DNA from: Gammaproteobacteria bacterium
Lineage (GTDB): Bacteria > Pseudomonadota > Gammaproteobacteria > DSM-19610
Direction: 5' to 3'
Length of the DNA stretch: 32,667 nt
NCBI GenBank assembly: GCA_030618475.1
Contig: JAUXDG010000002.1
Location: 1 to 32,667 of the forward strand
Under the pieces are notes generated by a model that did not search any database, was not told the origin of the DNA, and worked only from the letters and a program-made list of their open reading frames with translations. Within the stretch, counting starts at the first letter, position 1. Each line of letters begins with the position of its first letter. The translations under genes were made by a program, and so were the position numbers. Of the stretch, positions 8,276-18,791 are shown piece after piece.

Positions 8276-10122
8276 GAGCGTTTTTCTACCAGATACTGGT
8301 CAAGAATGATGCGTGCAATCGGTGCCGCTACGGCGCTGCCACTGCCACCGTGTTCAATCACGACGGCAACGGCAATACGTGGTTTATCGATGGGAGCAAA
8401 GGCAATAAACAGGGAGTGGTCGTGCAGTTCCTTAGCCAGTTTGTCGGCTTCGTATTTTTCCTCTTGCTTGAGGCCGAAGACCTGGGCCGTGCCGGTTTTA
8501 CCGGCAAACTCGAATTCACTATCTTTGCCGATTTTACGTGCCGTACCCCGTTTTCCATGCACGACTTCGCGCATGGCGGTAATCACGCTGGTCCAATGAT
8601 GCAGGTCTTCAATGGGGGTATCCACCAGCGGTTCAACCGGCACAGGCGTCAGTTCGATGTCGTCATACTGCTGGGTTGAGGCGACAATGTGCGGTTTGAA
8701 ACGCCGGCCATATTCTGACAGGGTTGCCGTGGCACTGGCCAGTTGAACCGGCGTGGTCAGCATGAATCCCTGGCCGATGCCGGTGATCAGGGTTTCGCCC
8801 GGGAACCAGGGCAGGTTGCGGGCCGCACGTTTCCATTGCCGGGAGGGCAGCAATCCCGGCAGTTCGCCGATGATATCGATGCCCGTACGTTCGCCAAAGC
8901 CGAACAGGGAGAGAGCGCTGTGCAGACGGTCGATGCCCATAGACAGGGCAAGGTCATAAAAATAAACATCGCAGGACTGCGCGATAGCAGTATTTAACTC
9001 GACTGTACCGTGTCCGCTGCGTTTCCAGTCCCGGTACTTACGCGCCTTGCCGGGCAGTCGATAAAAACCGGGGCAGTAGGTATGCGCGTGCTCGTTGATG
9101 ATGCCCCGTTCCAGGCCGCCCAGGGCAACAAAAGGTTTCAGCGTGGAACCGGGCGGATACTGGCCGCGCAAGGCGCGGTTGAACAGGGGTTGTTCGTCGT
9201 CATCGCGCAGTGCCTGGTAGGTTTCGGTATCAATGCCGTTGACGAACAGGTTGGGGTCGTAGGTGGGCTGGCTGACAAATGCCAGTATGTCGCCGTTACT
9301 CGGGTCAATGGCGATGGCGGCACCGGCTTTCCCTTCGAAAGCCTGTTCGGCGACACTCTGCAGTTCCGCATCCAAGGTCAGGTACAGGTTTTCACCCGGT
9401 ACCGGTGGGGTACGAACCAGGGTACGCAAAATGCGCCCTTCGGCATTGGTTTCTACCTGCCGGTAGCCGACAGTACCGTGCAGAACGTCTTCGTAAGTTC
9501 TTTCAATGCCCACTTTACCGATGTGCGTGGTGCCGCTGTAGTCGGATGCATCAATCCGCTGCAGATCACGTTCGTCAATGCGTCCGACATACCCCAGAGC
9601 GTGCACCGCCAGCGGACCGTGCGGATAATGCCGGGAAAGACCGGCGACAATATCCACGCCCGGGAAACGGTGGCGATTGATGGCAAATCGCGCGACTTCA
9701 TCGTCACTGAGATGAAAGCGCAATGCCACGGGTTTGAACACCGGCGTGCGCTGGCGCAGTTTTTTAAAGCGTTTGCGGTCCACGTCACGGATGTTGACCA
9801 GCCTCGACAGGGCATCCAGCGTGGCGTCGATGTCGTGGATCTGTTCCAGTGTGAGTTCCAGTCGGTAGGATGGCAGGTTGTCTGCCAGGATCAAACCGTT
9901 ACGGTCAAAAATCAGGCCGCGATTAGGTGGCAGTGGCAGGATCTTGATGCGGTTGTCATCGGACAGGGTAATGTAATGTTCATGAGCCAGCACCTGTAAA
10001 TACACCAGTCGACCGATTAGCGCGGCAATTAACACGGCTGCAAATATCAGCGCCTGTACCGAGCGCTGCATGAACAGGTGGCTCTCGAACAGATAATCCT
10101 TGATAGTGACCCGTACCGGCAT
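8272..10122 (-). CDS. mrdA: Penicillin-binding protein 2
   Basis: 'YPPGSTLKPFVALGGLERG' (SxxK), 'IAQSCDVYFYDLAL' (SxN), 'FAGKTGTAQVF' (KTG). Confidence 0.96.
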   Translation of the reverse strand: MPVRVTIKDYLFESHLFMQRSVQALIFAAVLIAALIGRLVYLQVLAHEHYITLSDDNRIKILPLPPNRGLIFDRNGLILADNLPSYRLELTLEQIHDIDATLDALSRLVNIRDVDRKRFKKLRQRTPVFKPVALRFHLSDDEVARFAINRHRFPGVDIVAGLSRHYPHGPLAVHALGYVGRIDERDLQRIDASDYSGTTHIGKVGIERTYEDVLHGTVGYRQVETNAEGRILRTLVRTPPVPGENLYLTLDAELQSVAEQAFEGKAGAAIAIDPSNGDILAFVSQPTYDPNLFVNGIDTETYQALRDDDEQPLFNRALRGQYPPGSTLKPFVALGGLERGIINEHAHTYCPGFYRLPGKARKYRDWKRSGHGTVELNTAIAQSCDVYFYDLALSMGIDRLHSALSLFGFGERTGIDIIGELPGLLPSRQWKRAARNLPWFPGETLITGIGQGFMLTTPVQLASATATLSEYGRRFKPHIVASTQQYDDIELTPVPVEPLVDTPIEDLHHWTSVITAMREVVHGKRGTARKIGKDSEFEFAGKTGTAQVFGLKQEEKYEADKLAKELHDHSLFIAFAPIDKPRIAVAVVIEHGGSGSAVAAPIARIILDQYLVEKRS

Positions 10123-10125
10123 GAA

Positions 10126-10614
10126 TTACTGCACCGAGAAATTGACGCGCAGGGCCGTCATCAAGCGGTACACCAGAGGCCATAGTGCCGCACCAATCAG
10201 GGATGGTAACCAGTAGCTCAACGGGCGCGTCGGACGGCCAATGATGCTGTCTATCCACAATGTCAACAACTGGTGCAAAATCAGCAGAGTCAGTACCGTA
10301 AGTGCCTGTTGCCACATGGGATAGATACGAATGCGCTGGTGCAGGCGCACGCAGATATAGGCGACCAGGCTGAGTGCCAGGGCGTGTTGTCCCAGCAGGG
10401 TGCCGGTCAGTACATCCAGAAATAGCCCGGCGATAAAGCCGGAACCGACGCTGACCCGGTAGGGTAGAGCCAGGCACCAGAAAATCAGTGTCAGGGCTAC
10501 CCAGTCCGGGCGCAGGGTACGAAAACCGTCGGACAGGGGGATAATGGTCAGCAACATCGCTGCAGCGAAGGTCAGCAGAATGAAAGTGCCGCCGTGGTGC
10601 CGGGTCAGGTTCAT
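10126..10614 (-). CDS. mreD: Rod shape-determining protein MreD
   Basis: Small polytopic protein, 'GSGFIAGLFLDVLTGTLLGQHALALSLVAYI', between mreC and mrdA. Confidence 0.9.
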   Translation of the reverse strand: MNLTRHHGGTFILLTFAAAMLLTIIPLSDGFRTLRPDWVALTLIFWCLALPYRVSVGSGFIAGLFLDVLTGTLLGQHALALSLVAYICVRLHQRIRIYPMWQQALTVLTLLILHQLLTLWIDSIIGRPTRPLSYWLPSLIGAALWPLVYRLMTALRVNFSVQ

Positions 10615-11498
10615 GCGTCGCTGTTGCCGGTTTTGTCCGTTGTCGAGGGTGACGGAGGGGGAGGAGGGCCCTCCAGTTCCGGTGGCCAGACCACCAACAC
10701 TTCCCGGCTGCGATCCAGCAGTGCCCGCGGACGCGCCGTAACATGTGAAAAAGCGCGCCCTGGGTCCTGTTCCACGTCGATGACTTCGGCGACCGGGTAT
10801 CCGGGTGGAAAACGCCCACCAAGCCCCGAGGTAACCAGCAGATCGCCCACCCTGATGTCCGCGTTATCGGGTATGTGGGGCAGTTCCAGGCGGTCAATGG
10901 TGCCGGTGCCCAGCGCAATGGTACGCAGGCCGTTGCGATTAACCTGCACCGGGATGGCGTGGCTGGGGTCAGTGATCAGCATGGCGGTGGAGGTGAAGGG
11001 GCCGACATGGATAAGCTGTCCCATCACGCCCTGGCTGTCCAGCAGCGGCTGACCTTCGAAGAGGTGATCGAGTGTGCCTTTGTTGAGTTCAATCTGATGG
11101 CGGTAGGGATCCATATCCACAGAAAGCAGTCCGGCAATCAGCATGGGACGTTTGCCGACCTGGAAGGATGAATCGAGCAGTGCCCGCAGGCGCCTGTTTT
11201 CGGCTTCCAGCGCTTCCAGTTTTTGCAGCTGGGTATTCAGTACCAGCTGCTGGGTACGCAGGCTGGCATTTTCTTCCTGCAGTTCACGCCGGGTGGACAG
11301 TGATTCACGGAACCATTCACTGGTCGAGCGGGGCAGGTCAACGAGCCATTGCAGCGGATACACCAGTACCGAAAGCCCACCCCGCACGCTGTCGAGATGG
11401 TGCTCGCGGTGATCAACAGTCATAAACCCGATGGAAAGCAATACCAGGCCCACTAAACGGGCGAAAAGCGGTGGGCCTGCTGTAAAAATCTGCTTAAT
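10611..11498 (-). CDS. mreC: Rod shape-determining protein MreC (probable ATT start codon)
   Basis: MreC coiled coil and 'LLTDPSHAIPVQVNRNGLRTIALGTG'. Frame is open upstream of the listed GTG and encodes IKQIFTAGPPLFARLVGLV, the conserved MreC N-terminus; GAGGT sits 6 nt before ATT at 11498. Confidence 0.9.
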   Translation of the reverse strand: MKQIFTAGPPLFARLVGLVLLSIGFMTVDHREHHLDSVRGGLSVLVYPLQWLVDLPRSTSEWFRESLSTRRELQEENASLRTQQLVLNTQLQKLEALEAENRRLRALLDSSFQVGKRPMLIAGLLSVDMDPYRHQIELNKGTLDHLFEGQPLLDSQGVMGQLIHVGPFTSTAMLITDPSHAIPVQVNRNGLRTIALGTGTIDRLELPHIPDNADIRVGDLLVTSGLGGRFPPGYPVAEVIDVEQDPGRAFSHVTARPRALLDRSREVLVVWPPELEGPPPPPSPSTTDKTGNSDA

Positions 11499-11516
11499 AG
11501 CGCTACCTCGTGAACC

Positions 11517-12587
<1,071 letters not shown>

Positions 12588-12733
12588 TTAAAGGCCTGTA
12601 ATCTAACAACGAGGGGGATTTTGGGCAAGCAAATAACCCGTCTATTGCAGGAATGAATTGGAGATTCATGCAACTGGGCGGTCAGTTGTGCTACCTTTCG
12701 CGTCTCCCACAACCGTCAATCGAGATCAGCACC

Positions 12734-13024
12734 ATGTCGTTGGATACAGAGGCTGTCAGAAAGATCGCTCACCTCGCGCGTTTGGGTGTGGAGGAAAGTG
12801 AAAACGAACTCTATGCCCGTAATCTGTCCGATATCCTGTCATTTATTGAGCAGCTCAACGCTGTGGATACCCGGGGTATCGAGCCCATGGCGCATCCATT
12901 GGACGCCAGTCAGCGTCTGCGTGCCGATGAGGTTTCCGAAACGGATCGACACGAACAATTCCAGCGGATTGCACCCAAAGTCGGGGCCGGCCTGTATCTG
13001 GTGCCGAAAGTCATTGAATATTAG
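12734..13024 (+). CDS. gatC: Aspartyl/glutamyl-tRNA amidotransferase subunit C
   Basis: MSLDTEAVRKIAHLARLGVEESE...LSDILSFIEQLNAVDTRGIEPMAHPLD; ORF-track start trimmed to the ATG at 12734. Confidence 0.95.
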   Translation: MSLDTEAVRKIAHLARLGVEESENELYARNLSDILSFIEQLNAVDTRGIEPMAHPLDASQRLRADEVSETDRHEQFQRIAPKVGAGLYLVPKVIEY

Positions 13025-13045
13025 TGACGAGGTACACACTAGCCC

Positions 13046-14500
13046 ATGTATCAAAAGACGATTGCTGAACTGGCTGCCGGCCTGCGCGCTGGTGAGTTTT
13101 CCAGTGAAGAACTGACCCGAAGCTATCTCGATCGTATTGAAAAGCACGATGAGAAATTGAACAGTGTCCTGACTCTGACCGCGTCTGCGGCGCTGGAAGC
13201 GGCGAAAGCGGCTGATAAGCGATTGAAAAACGGTGATGCCACGATGCTGACGGGCATCCCATACCTGCACAAGGACATATTCTGCACCCTGGGCGTGCGC
13301 ACCAGTTGTGGGTCACGCATGCTGGATAACTTCGAGGCGCCTTATGACGCCACCGTCACCGCTCAGCTGAAAGAGGCCGGTGCTGTCATGCTGGGCAAAA
13401 CCAACATGGATGAGTTCGCCATGGGGTCGTCCAACGAGACCAGTTTCTATGGCCCGGTTAAAAATCCCTGGGACCTGGAACGTGTACCGGGCGGTTCCTC
13501 GGGCGGTTCGGCCGCCGCGGTGGCCGCGCGTCTGGCACCGCTGGCCACCGGTACCGATACCGGCGGCTCGATTCGCCAGCCAGCTGCCTTGTGCGGGGTT
13601 ACCGGCATCAAACCGAGCTACGGCCGTGTGTCGCGTTTCGGTATGATTGCCTTTGCCTCCAGCCTGGATCAGGGCGGTCCTTTTGCGACCTGTGCAGAGG
13701 ACGCTGCGCATATGCTGGAAGCCATGTCAGGCTTTGACCGGCGTGATTCCACCAGCATCGATCGGCCCGTCGATCACTACGCGGAGGGGCTGGCTGAGGA
13801 TTTGTGCGGTCTGAAAATAGGCCTGCCCAGAGAGTATTTTGGTGAAGGTCTGGATGCCCGGGTGGGTGCTGCCGTTGAAGCCGCTATTGAGGAATACAGA
13901 ACACTGGGTGCTGAGGTGAGGGAAATCAGTCTGCCCAATGCGTCGCTGGCAGTACCTGCCTATTATGTCGTGGCGCCGGCGGAATGCTCATCCAATCTGT
14001 CACGTATGGACGGTGTGCGTTTCGGTTACCGCTGCGATAATCCCAGGGATCTTGAAGATCTATATACACGTTCGCGTGGTGAAGGCTTCGGTGCCGAGGT
14101 GAAGCGGCGCATTATGGTGGGCACCTATGCCTTGTCTGCCGGCTACTACGATGCGTATTACCTCAAGGCGCAACAGGTACGGCGTATGATCCGTGACGAT
14201 TTCGTCAGGGCATTTGAAGACGTCGATATCATTATGGGTCCGGTCACGCCCACGACGGCGTTTAAACTGGGTGAAAAAGCGGACGACCCGGTGACCATGT
14301 ACTTATCGGATACCTACACCATTGCCGTGAACCTGGCGGGATTGCCGGCTATGTCAGTGCCGGCCGGCATGGCAGAGGGTCTGCCGGTCGGGTTGCAGTT
14401 GATCGGCAACTATTTTGACGAAGGACGCCTGCTGAATGCGGCGCACAAGTTTCAGCAGGTCACCGACTGGCATACACGCATGCCGGCGGGATTTGAATAA
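13046..14500 (+). CDS. gatA: Aspartyl/glutamyl-tRNA amidotransferase subunit A
   Basis: Amidase signature '[53 protein letters not shown]'. Confidence 0.98.
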   Translation: MYQKTIAELAAGLRAGEFSSEELTRSYLDRIEKHDEKLNSVLTLTASAALEAAKAADKRLKNGDATMLTGIPYLHKDIFCTLGVRTSCGSRMLDNFEAPYDATVTAQLKEAGAVMLGKTNMDEFAMGSSNETSFYGPVKNPWDLERVPGGSSGGSAAAVAARLAPLATGTDTGGSIRQPAALCGVTGIKPSYGRVSRFGMIAFASSLDQGGPFATCAEDAAHMLEAMSGFDRRDSTSIDRPVDHYAEGLAEDLCGLKIGLPREYFGEGLDARVGAAVEAAIEEYRTLGAEVREISLPNASLAVPAYYVVAPAECSSNLSRMDGVRFGYRCDNPRDLEDLYTRSRGEGFGAEVKRRIMVGTYALSAGYYDAYYLKAQQVRRMIRDDFVRAFEDVDIIMGPVTPTTAFKLGEKADDPVTMYLSDTYTIAVNLAGLPAMSVPAGMAEGLPVGLQLIGNYFDEGRLLNAAHKFQQVTDWHTRMPAGFE

Positions 14501-14501
14501 G

Positions 14502-15938
14502 ATGAAATGGGAAGTTGTCATCGGCCTGGAGATACACGCCCAGCTGGCCACCAAAAGCAAGATTTTTTCCGGCGCCTCAACCGCCTACGGCGCTGCGCCC
14601 AATACCCAGGCCTGTGCCGTTGATCTGGGTCTGCCGGGGGTGCTGCCGGTCTTGAATGCCGGCGTGGTGAGCATGGCGGCCAAATTCGGTCTGGCGACAC
14701 ACTCAGCGGTGGCAAAGCGTTCGGTGTTTGCGCGCAAGAACTATTTTTATCCCGACCTGCCCAAGGGATACCAGATTAGTCAGTTCGAGTTGCCGATTGT
14801 GCACGACGGCTATATCGATATCGACCTCGAAAACGCTGAAACCAGGCGCATCGGTATCACCCGTGCTCATCTGGAAGAGGACGCAGGAAAATCCCTGCAC
14901 GAAGACTTCCACGGTGAGACCGGAATCGATTTGAACCGTGCCGGTACGCCATTACTGGAAATCGTCTCTGAACCGGATATGCGTTCTGCCAGGGAAGCGG
15001 TTGCTTACATGAAGAAAATCCATGCCCTGGTGCGATACCTGGGTATCTGTGACGGCAATATGCAGGAAGGTTCGTTTCGTTGTGACGCCAATGTTTCGAT
15101 ACGCCCCAAGGGGCAGGAAGCGTTTGGCACCCGTGCAGAGATCAAAAACATCAACTCGTTCCGTTTTGTCGAACGTGCCATCAACTATGAAATCGAGCGT
15201 CAGATCGATGTCATCGAAGGTGGTGGTGAGGTGGTGCAGGAAACCCGTCTTTACGACGCGGACAGGGACGAAACCCGTTCCATGCGCAGCAAGGAAGAAG
15301 CCAACGACTACCGTTACTTTCCGGACCCGGATCTGTTGCCACTGGAGATGGATCAGGCATTTATCGATGCAGTGGAAAAAACACTGCCTGAACTTCCGGA
15401 TGCAAAGCGTGATCGCTTCATACAGGCGTACGACCTGTCCCGTTACGATGCCAGCGCATTAACGGCCAGTCGTGAACTGGCGGATTTCTTTGAGTGCACG
15501 GTCGAGGCGGCCGGCGGCGAAGGTAAACTGTCTGCCAACTGGGTGATGGGAGAGCTGTCGGGTCTGTTGAACAAGGAAGGCAGGGATATCAGCACAAGCC
15601 CGGTCAGTCCTGAACGCCTGGGCGGCATGTTGCAGCGTATCAAGGACGGCACCATCTCCGGAAAAATTGCCAAGCAGGTCTTCGAGGCCATGTGGAACGA
15701 CGAGGGTGATGCAGATGCCATCATTGAGAAAAAAGGTCTGAAACAGATTACCGATACCGGTGCTATCGAAAAAATCGTTCGGGACGTGCTGGACGCAAAC
15801 CCCAGGCAGGTCGAGCAGTATAAGGGGGGTCAGGAAAAACTGCTGGGCTTCTTTGTCGGGCAGGTGATGAAAGCCACCCAGGGCAAGGCGAATCCCGGCG
15901 AGGTCAACAAGATTCTAAAGGGACTGCTCTCCGCTTAG
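14502..15938 (+). CDS. gatB: Aspartyl/glutamyl-tRNA amidotransferase subunit B
   Basis: '[27 protein letters not shown]', '[19 protein letters not shown]'; start trimmed to the ATG at 14502. Confidence 0.98.
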   Translation: MKWEVVIGLEIHAQLATKSKIFSGASTAYGAAPNTQACAVDLGLPGVLPVLNAGVVSMAAKFGLATHSAVAKRSVFARKNYFYPDLPKGYQISQFELPIVHDGYIDIDLENAETRRIGITRAHLEEDAGKSLHEDFHGETGIDLNRAGTPLLEIVSEPDMRSAREAVAYMKKIHALVRYLGICDGNMQEGSFRCDANVSIRPKGQEAFGTRAEIKNINSFRFVERAINYEIERQIDVIEGGGEVVQETRLYDADRDETRSMRSKEEANDYRYFPDPDLLPLEMDQAFIDAVEKTLPELPDAKRDRFIQAYDLSRYDASALTASRELADFFECTVEAAGGEGKLSANWVMGELSGLLNKEGRDISTSPVSPERLGGMLQRIKDGTISGKIAKQVFEAMWNDEGDADAIIEKKGLKQITDTGAIEKIVRDVLDANPRQVEQYKGGQEKLLGFFVGQVMKATQGKANPGEVNKILKGLLSA

Positions 15939-15943
15939 CTCGA

Positions 15944-15962
15944 TTTCTCACCTTGTGAGAAA
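15944..15962. terminator. Candidate bidirectional terminator hairpin between convergent genes
   Basis: Perfect TTTCTCAC-CTT-GTGAGAAA between gatB (+) and the JAMM gene (-); U-tract weak. Confidence 0.45.
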
Positions 15963-15968
15963 TGCCGG

Positions 15969-16373
15969 CTAGATTTCCAGCTGCACCTGTTCGGCTTTGC
16001 CGTCTTTCAGCCGGAAACCGCGCATCTCCAGTACACCTTTGGTATTTAGAGAGACGATAACGTAGAGCGCGTCGGGATAACCAGCCTGATCCAGGTCGGT
16101 AGCAGAAGGTTCTGCCGCGCTGTGTGGGTGCGAATGATAAATGCCGAACAGTTCTTCGTTCTGTTCACGTATATTTCGCAGCGCGTCGATCTGGCTCTCA
16201 GGGTCCATGGCAAAAAGCCGTTGTGGCTGGTCGGAGACATTGGGGACCGGGATACAGCGTTGTGGTCGACCCTGTTTGGCGGTAATCAGGCCGCAGACTT
16301 CCGCATCCGGGGAGGTTTGAGCCTGGTGCAGAATACGGTTAACCAAATGTCTCGGCAGGATGATTCTTTCCAT
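15969..16373 (-). CDS. JAMM/MPN (M67 family) metallopeptidase
   Basis: Intact JAMM motif HSHPHSAAEPSATD (HxHPx7Sx2D-type) with upstream Glu in EVCGLI. Confidence 0.9.
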   Translation of the reverse strand: MERIILPRHLVNRILHQAQTSPDAEVCGLITAKQGRPQRCIPVPNVSDQPQRLFAMDPESQIDALRNIREQNEELFGIYHSHPHSAAEPSATDLDQAGYPDALYVIVSLNTKGVLEMRGFRLKDGKAEQVQLEI

Positions 16374-16433
16374 GGTCTAACTATAACCAGCTTTGGGACC
16401 CACGTGTACCCTGCCCCGATAGAACAGCATAGA

Positions 16434-16495
16434 ATATAGCTACGGAAGACACGGAAACAAACGATAAAAATTTTCGCTGTTTTTCGTGGCTATAT
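16434..16495. repeat. Dispersed inverted repeat, CCACGGAA-family, copy 2 (degenerate)
   Basis: ATATAGCTACGGAAGACACGGAAA ... TTTTTCGTGGCTATAT, between the moeB-like and JAMM genes. Confidence 0.8.
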
Positions 16496-16542
16496 ATATT
16501 CCGGAGAAGAAAGGTATAAGCCGTGAACTTCGGGCTGGGTGA

Positions 16543-17307
16543 TTACGCGGGAGCCGATTTATCCTGGTGACCGCACACCGGACAGGCCGGATCCCTGGTC
16601 AGTTTCAGGCTGCGCCACTCGTGGTACAGACCATCAAAGATCAACAGCCGGCCGCAGAGTGGCTCACCAAGGTCGAGAAGAACCTTAATGGCTTCCAGTG
16701 CCTGAAGGCTGCCGATAACGCCTACGATGGGCGAAACAATACCGTTGTCGGTACAGGTCTGATCGGGTTCTTCGCTTTCTTTATACAGGCAGCGATAGCA
16801 GGGGCTGTCCGCCCGTTGCGGCAAAAAAACGGACAACTGTCCTTCCATGCGGATCGCCGCGCCTGAAACCAGAGAGGTCTGATGTGTCACGCAGGCTTCA
16901 TTGATCGCAAAACGAGTGGCAAAATTATCACTGGCATCAATCACCAGATCGGCCTGTTTTACCAGCCCGGCGAGCTGTTCATCGCTGACGCGGGCGTGCA
17001 GCGTGGTGACCTGAATATCCGGATTCAGTTCAGCCAGTGTATCTTTCGCAGAGTCTACTTTAGGGCGGCCAAGATCCTTGCTATGGTGCAGAATCTGGCG
17101 CTGCAGATTGGATAAGTCCACTTCATCGTTATCGGCAATGGTGATATGGCCGATGCCGGCGCTAGCCAGATAGATAGCAGCCGGAGACCCCAGTCCCCCT
17201 GCCCCTACAATCAAAACGTGCGCGCCCAGCAGTTTCTGCTGACCTTCGTAACCGATCTGGGGCAGCATGATTTGCCGACTGTAGCGGAGCAGTTGTTGAT
17301 CATCCAT
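16543..17307 (-). CDS. moeB: ThiF/MoeB/HesA family adenylyltransferase (E1-like)
   Basis: 'RYSRQIMLPQIGYEGQQKLLGAHVLIVGAGGLGSPAAIYLASAGIGHITIADNDEVDLSNLQRQ', catalytic-type 'TCTDNGIVSPIVGVIG', zinc CYRC/CPVC pairs. MoeB versus ThiF not resolvable from sequence alone. Confidence 0.9.
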   Translation of the reverse strand: MDDQQLLRYSRQIMLPQIGYEGQQKLLGAHVLIVGAGGLGSPAAIYLASAGIGHITIADNDEVDLSNLQRQILHHSKDLGRPKVDSAKDTLAELNPDIQVTTLHARVSDEQLAGLVKQADLVIDASDNFATRFAINEACVTHQTSLVSGAAIRMEGQLSVFLPQRADSPCYRCLYKESEEPDQTCTDNGIVSPIVGVIGSLQALEAIKVLLDLGEPLCGRLLIFDGLYHEWRSLKLTRDPACPVCGHQDKSAPA

Positions 17308-17337
17308 GGCGCTAAGATACCGGCACAGGCCTAAAAA

Positions 17338-17392
17338 AAACAGCCACGGAAAAGCACGGAAATTATTTTTCCGTGTATTTCCGTGGCTGTTT
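17338..17392. repeat. Dispersed inverted repeat, CCACGGAA-family, copy 3
   Basis: AAACAGCCACGGAAAAGCACGGAAA ... TTTCCGTGTATTTCCGTGGCTGTTT. Confidence 0.85.
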
Positions 17393-17424
17393 AATTAAAT
17401 AGTACTGCCTGAGTCTTCAGGTTC

Positions 17425-17847
17425 TCAAAGGTATTTGCGCCAGTAGTCGGGCCGTTCATCCCGGCAGCCGTGGCTCTTGCAGCGATAACAGCGCATGAAA
17501 ATATCGCGCGTGCTGTGGTCCTGGTCACGTGTAATGTTCAGGCTTTCGAGTTCGTTCTCTTCTGTGTAATAGTGCAACGCACGCTTCAGTTTGGATAGCA
17601 GGCTGTTGTCCAGATGAAAACCCAACTCGAATAACAGCTCTTCTACGACACGTAGACAAATCTGGCTGAGGTCGTAACTGATATGGATGGTATTGCGGGC
17701 GCGGCCCTGAATCGAAGCACTGATAATCCCCTCAACATCAGCGAGTACCAGCACGGCACTTCGCGCTTGCTGCGGGTCCGGGTGCGGATTTCGAAAGCCG
17801 ATTTCCCGGTGTTTGACGGGGTCCGGGTATGGTCGATCCATATGCAA
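17425..17847 (-). CDS. Uncharacterised small protein with HMA-like core and C-terminal Cys cluster
   Basis: 140-aa ORF in the hemA-prfA-prmC-moeB block, no overlapping better ORF; 'VLADVEGIISASIQGRARNTIHISYDLSQICLRVVEELLFELGFHLD' and 'RCYRCKSHGC'. Confidence 0.75.
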   Translation of the reverse strand: MHMDRPYPDPVKHREIGFRNPHPDPQQARSAVLVLADVEGIISASIQGRARNTIHISYDLSQICLRVVEELLFELGFHLDNSLLSKLKRALHYYTEENELESLNITRDQDHSTRDIFMRCYRCKSHGCRDERPDYWRKYL

Positions 17848-17884
17848 AGCCTATACGAAAAACACAAGTGATGCGAGCCGGCGC

Positions 17885-18724
17885 TCAGGCGGGTTTCTGC
17901 GCGCAGCTGACCCGCTCCAGTCCGGCCAGGTCCAGCGCCGTTGTGATATTTATAAAATGTATATTATTCAATAGTTTGTTAAGTTTTTTCGCTTGATCCA
18001 TGCCGTGTTCGAGAACAATCCAGCCACCTGGTTTCAGAACCCGCGGCGCATCTATAATCAGACTTCTCAGGTCATTCAGACCTTGCGGGCCGGATGTCAG
18101 TGCGGTTGCCGGTTCAAAGCAGACATCGCCCTGCTGAAGATGTGGGTCCTGATCGGCGATATACGGGGGGTTGGCGACCATGGCGTCTAAGGACTGATCG
18201 GCCAGCGCCTTGTTCCAGTCAGCGTTTATACAACACAGATTGTCGACATCGAGACGTTGGGCATTGTGTTGTGCCAGCTTTACACACTGAAACGATCGAT
18301 CGATAGCATAAAGTCTCCAGTTTCTTCGTTCATGTGCCAGTGCAATGGCAATGGCACCACTGCCGGTACCGAGGTCGGCGACCCGCAGGGTCTCGTTTTC
18401 CGGCAACAGGGCCAACGTGCGTTCGACCAGCAGTTCGGTTTCAGGGCGTGGGATCAGGCTGTCCGGGGTGACTGCAAAATTCAGTGACCAGAATTCACGC
18501 CGTCCGGTGAGATAGGCGACCGGCTGGCCTGCGGCGCGTTGCCGAATCATGTTAAGGAACTGTAATTCCTGATCCTGACTGAGTTCGGTTTCCGGCCAGG
18601 TATGCAGATAAACGCGCGGCTTGTTCAGGACATGCGCTAACAGTACCTCGGCATCCAGTCCTGCCTGATCGTGCATGTGCAACTGACTAATGGCCTGTTT
18701 CAGCGCCTGTACAAGCGTAGTCAC
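17885..18724 (-). CDS. prmC: Peptide chain release factor N5-glutamine methyltransferase
   Basis: 'VADLGTGSGAIAIALAHERR', 'VANPPYIADQDPHL' (NPPY), adjacent to prfA. Confidence 0.96.
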   Translation of the reverse strand: MTTLVQALKQAISQLHMHDQAGLDAEVLLAHVLNKPRVYLHTWPETELSQDQELQFLNMIRQRAAGQPVAYLTGRREFWSLNFAVTPDSLIPRPETELLVERTLALLPENETLRVADLGTGSGAIAIALAHERRNWRLYAIDRSFQCVKLAQHNAQRLDVDNLCCINADWNKALADQSLDAMVANPPYIADQDPHLQQGDVCFEPATALTSGPQGLNDLRSLIIDAPRVLKPGGWIVLEHGMDQAKKLNKLLNNIHFINITTALDLAGLERVSCAQKPA

Positions 18725-18731
18725 TGATGCG

Positions 18732-18791
18732 CTAGTGCTCTATCCATGTGATAAAGCTGAATCCGTAATTATCACATGGATAGAGCACTAG
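18732..18791. repeat. Perfect 23-bp-arm inverted repeat filling the prfA-prmC gap
   Basis: CTAGTGCTCTATCCATGTGATAA - agctgaatccgtaa - TTATCACATGGATAGAGCACTAG; abuts the prfA stop codon (18792-18794). Confidence 0.95.

Noticed and set aside
9010-9999. 329-aa plus-strand ORF opposite mrdA
   Set aside because: Antisense to a clear PBP2 with intact catalytic motifs; low-complexity shadow translation from high-GC codon bias.
11445-11479. Inverted repeat CAGGCCCAC...GTGGGCCTG around the listed mreC start
   Set aside because: Lies inside coding sequence once mreC is extended to 11498; probably GC-rich coding coincidence.
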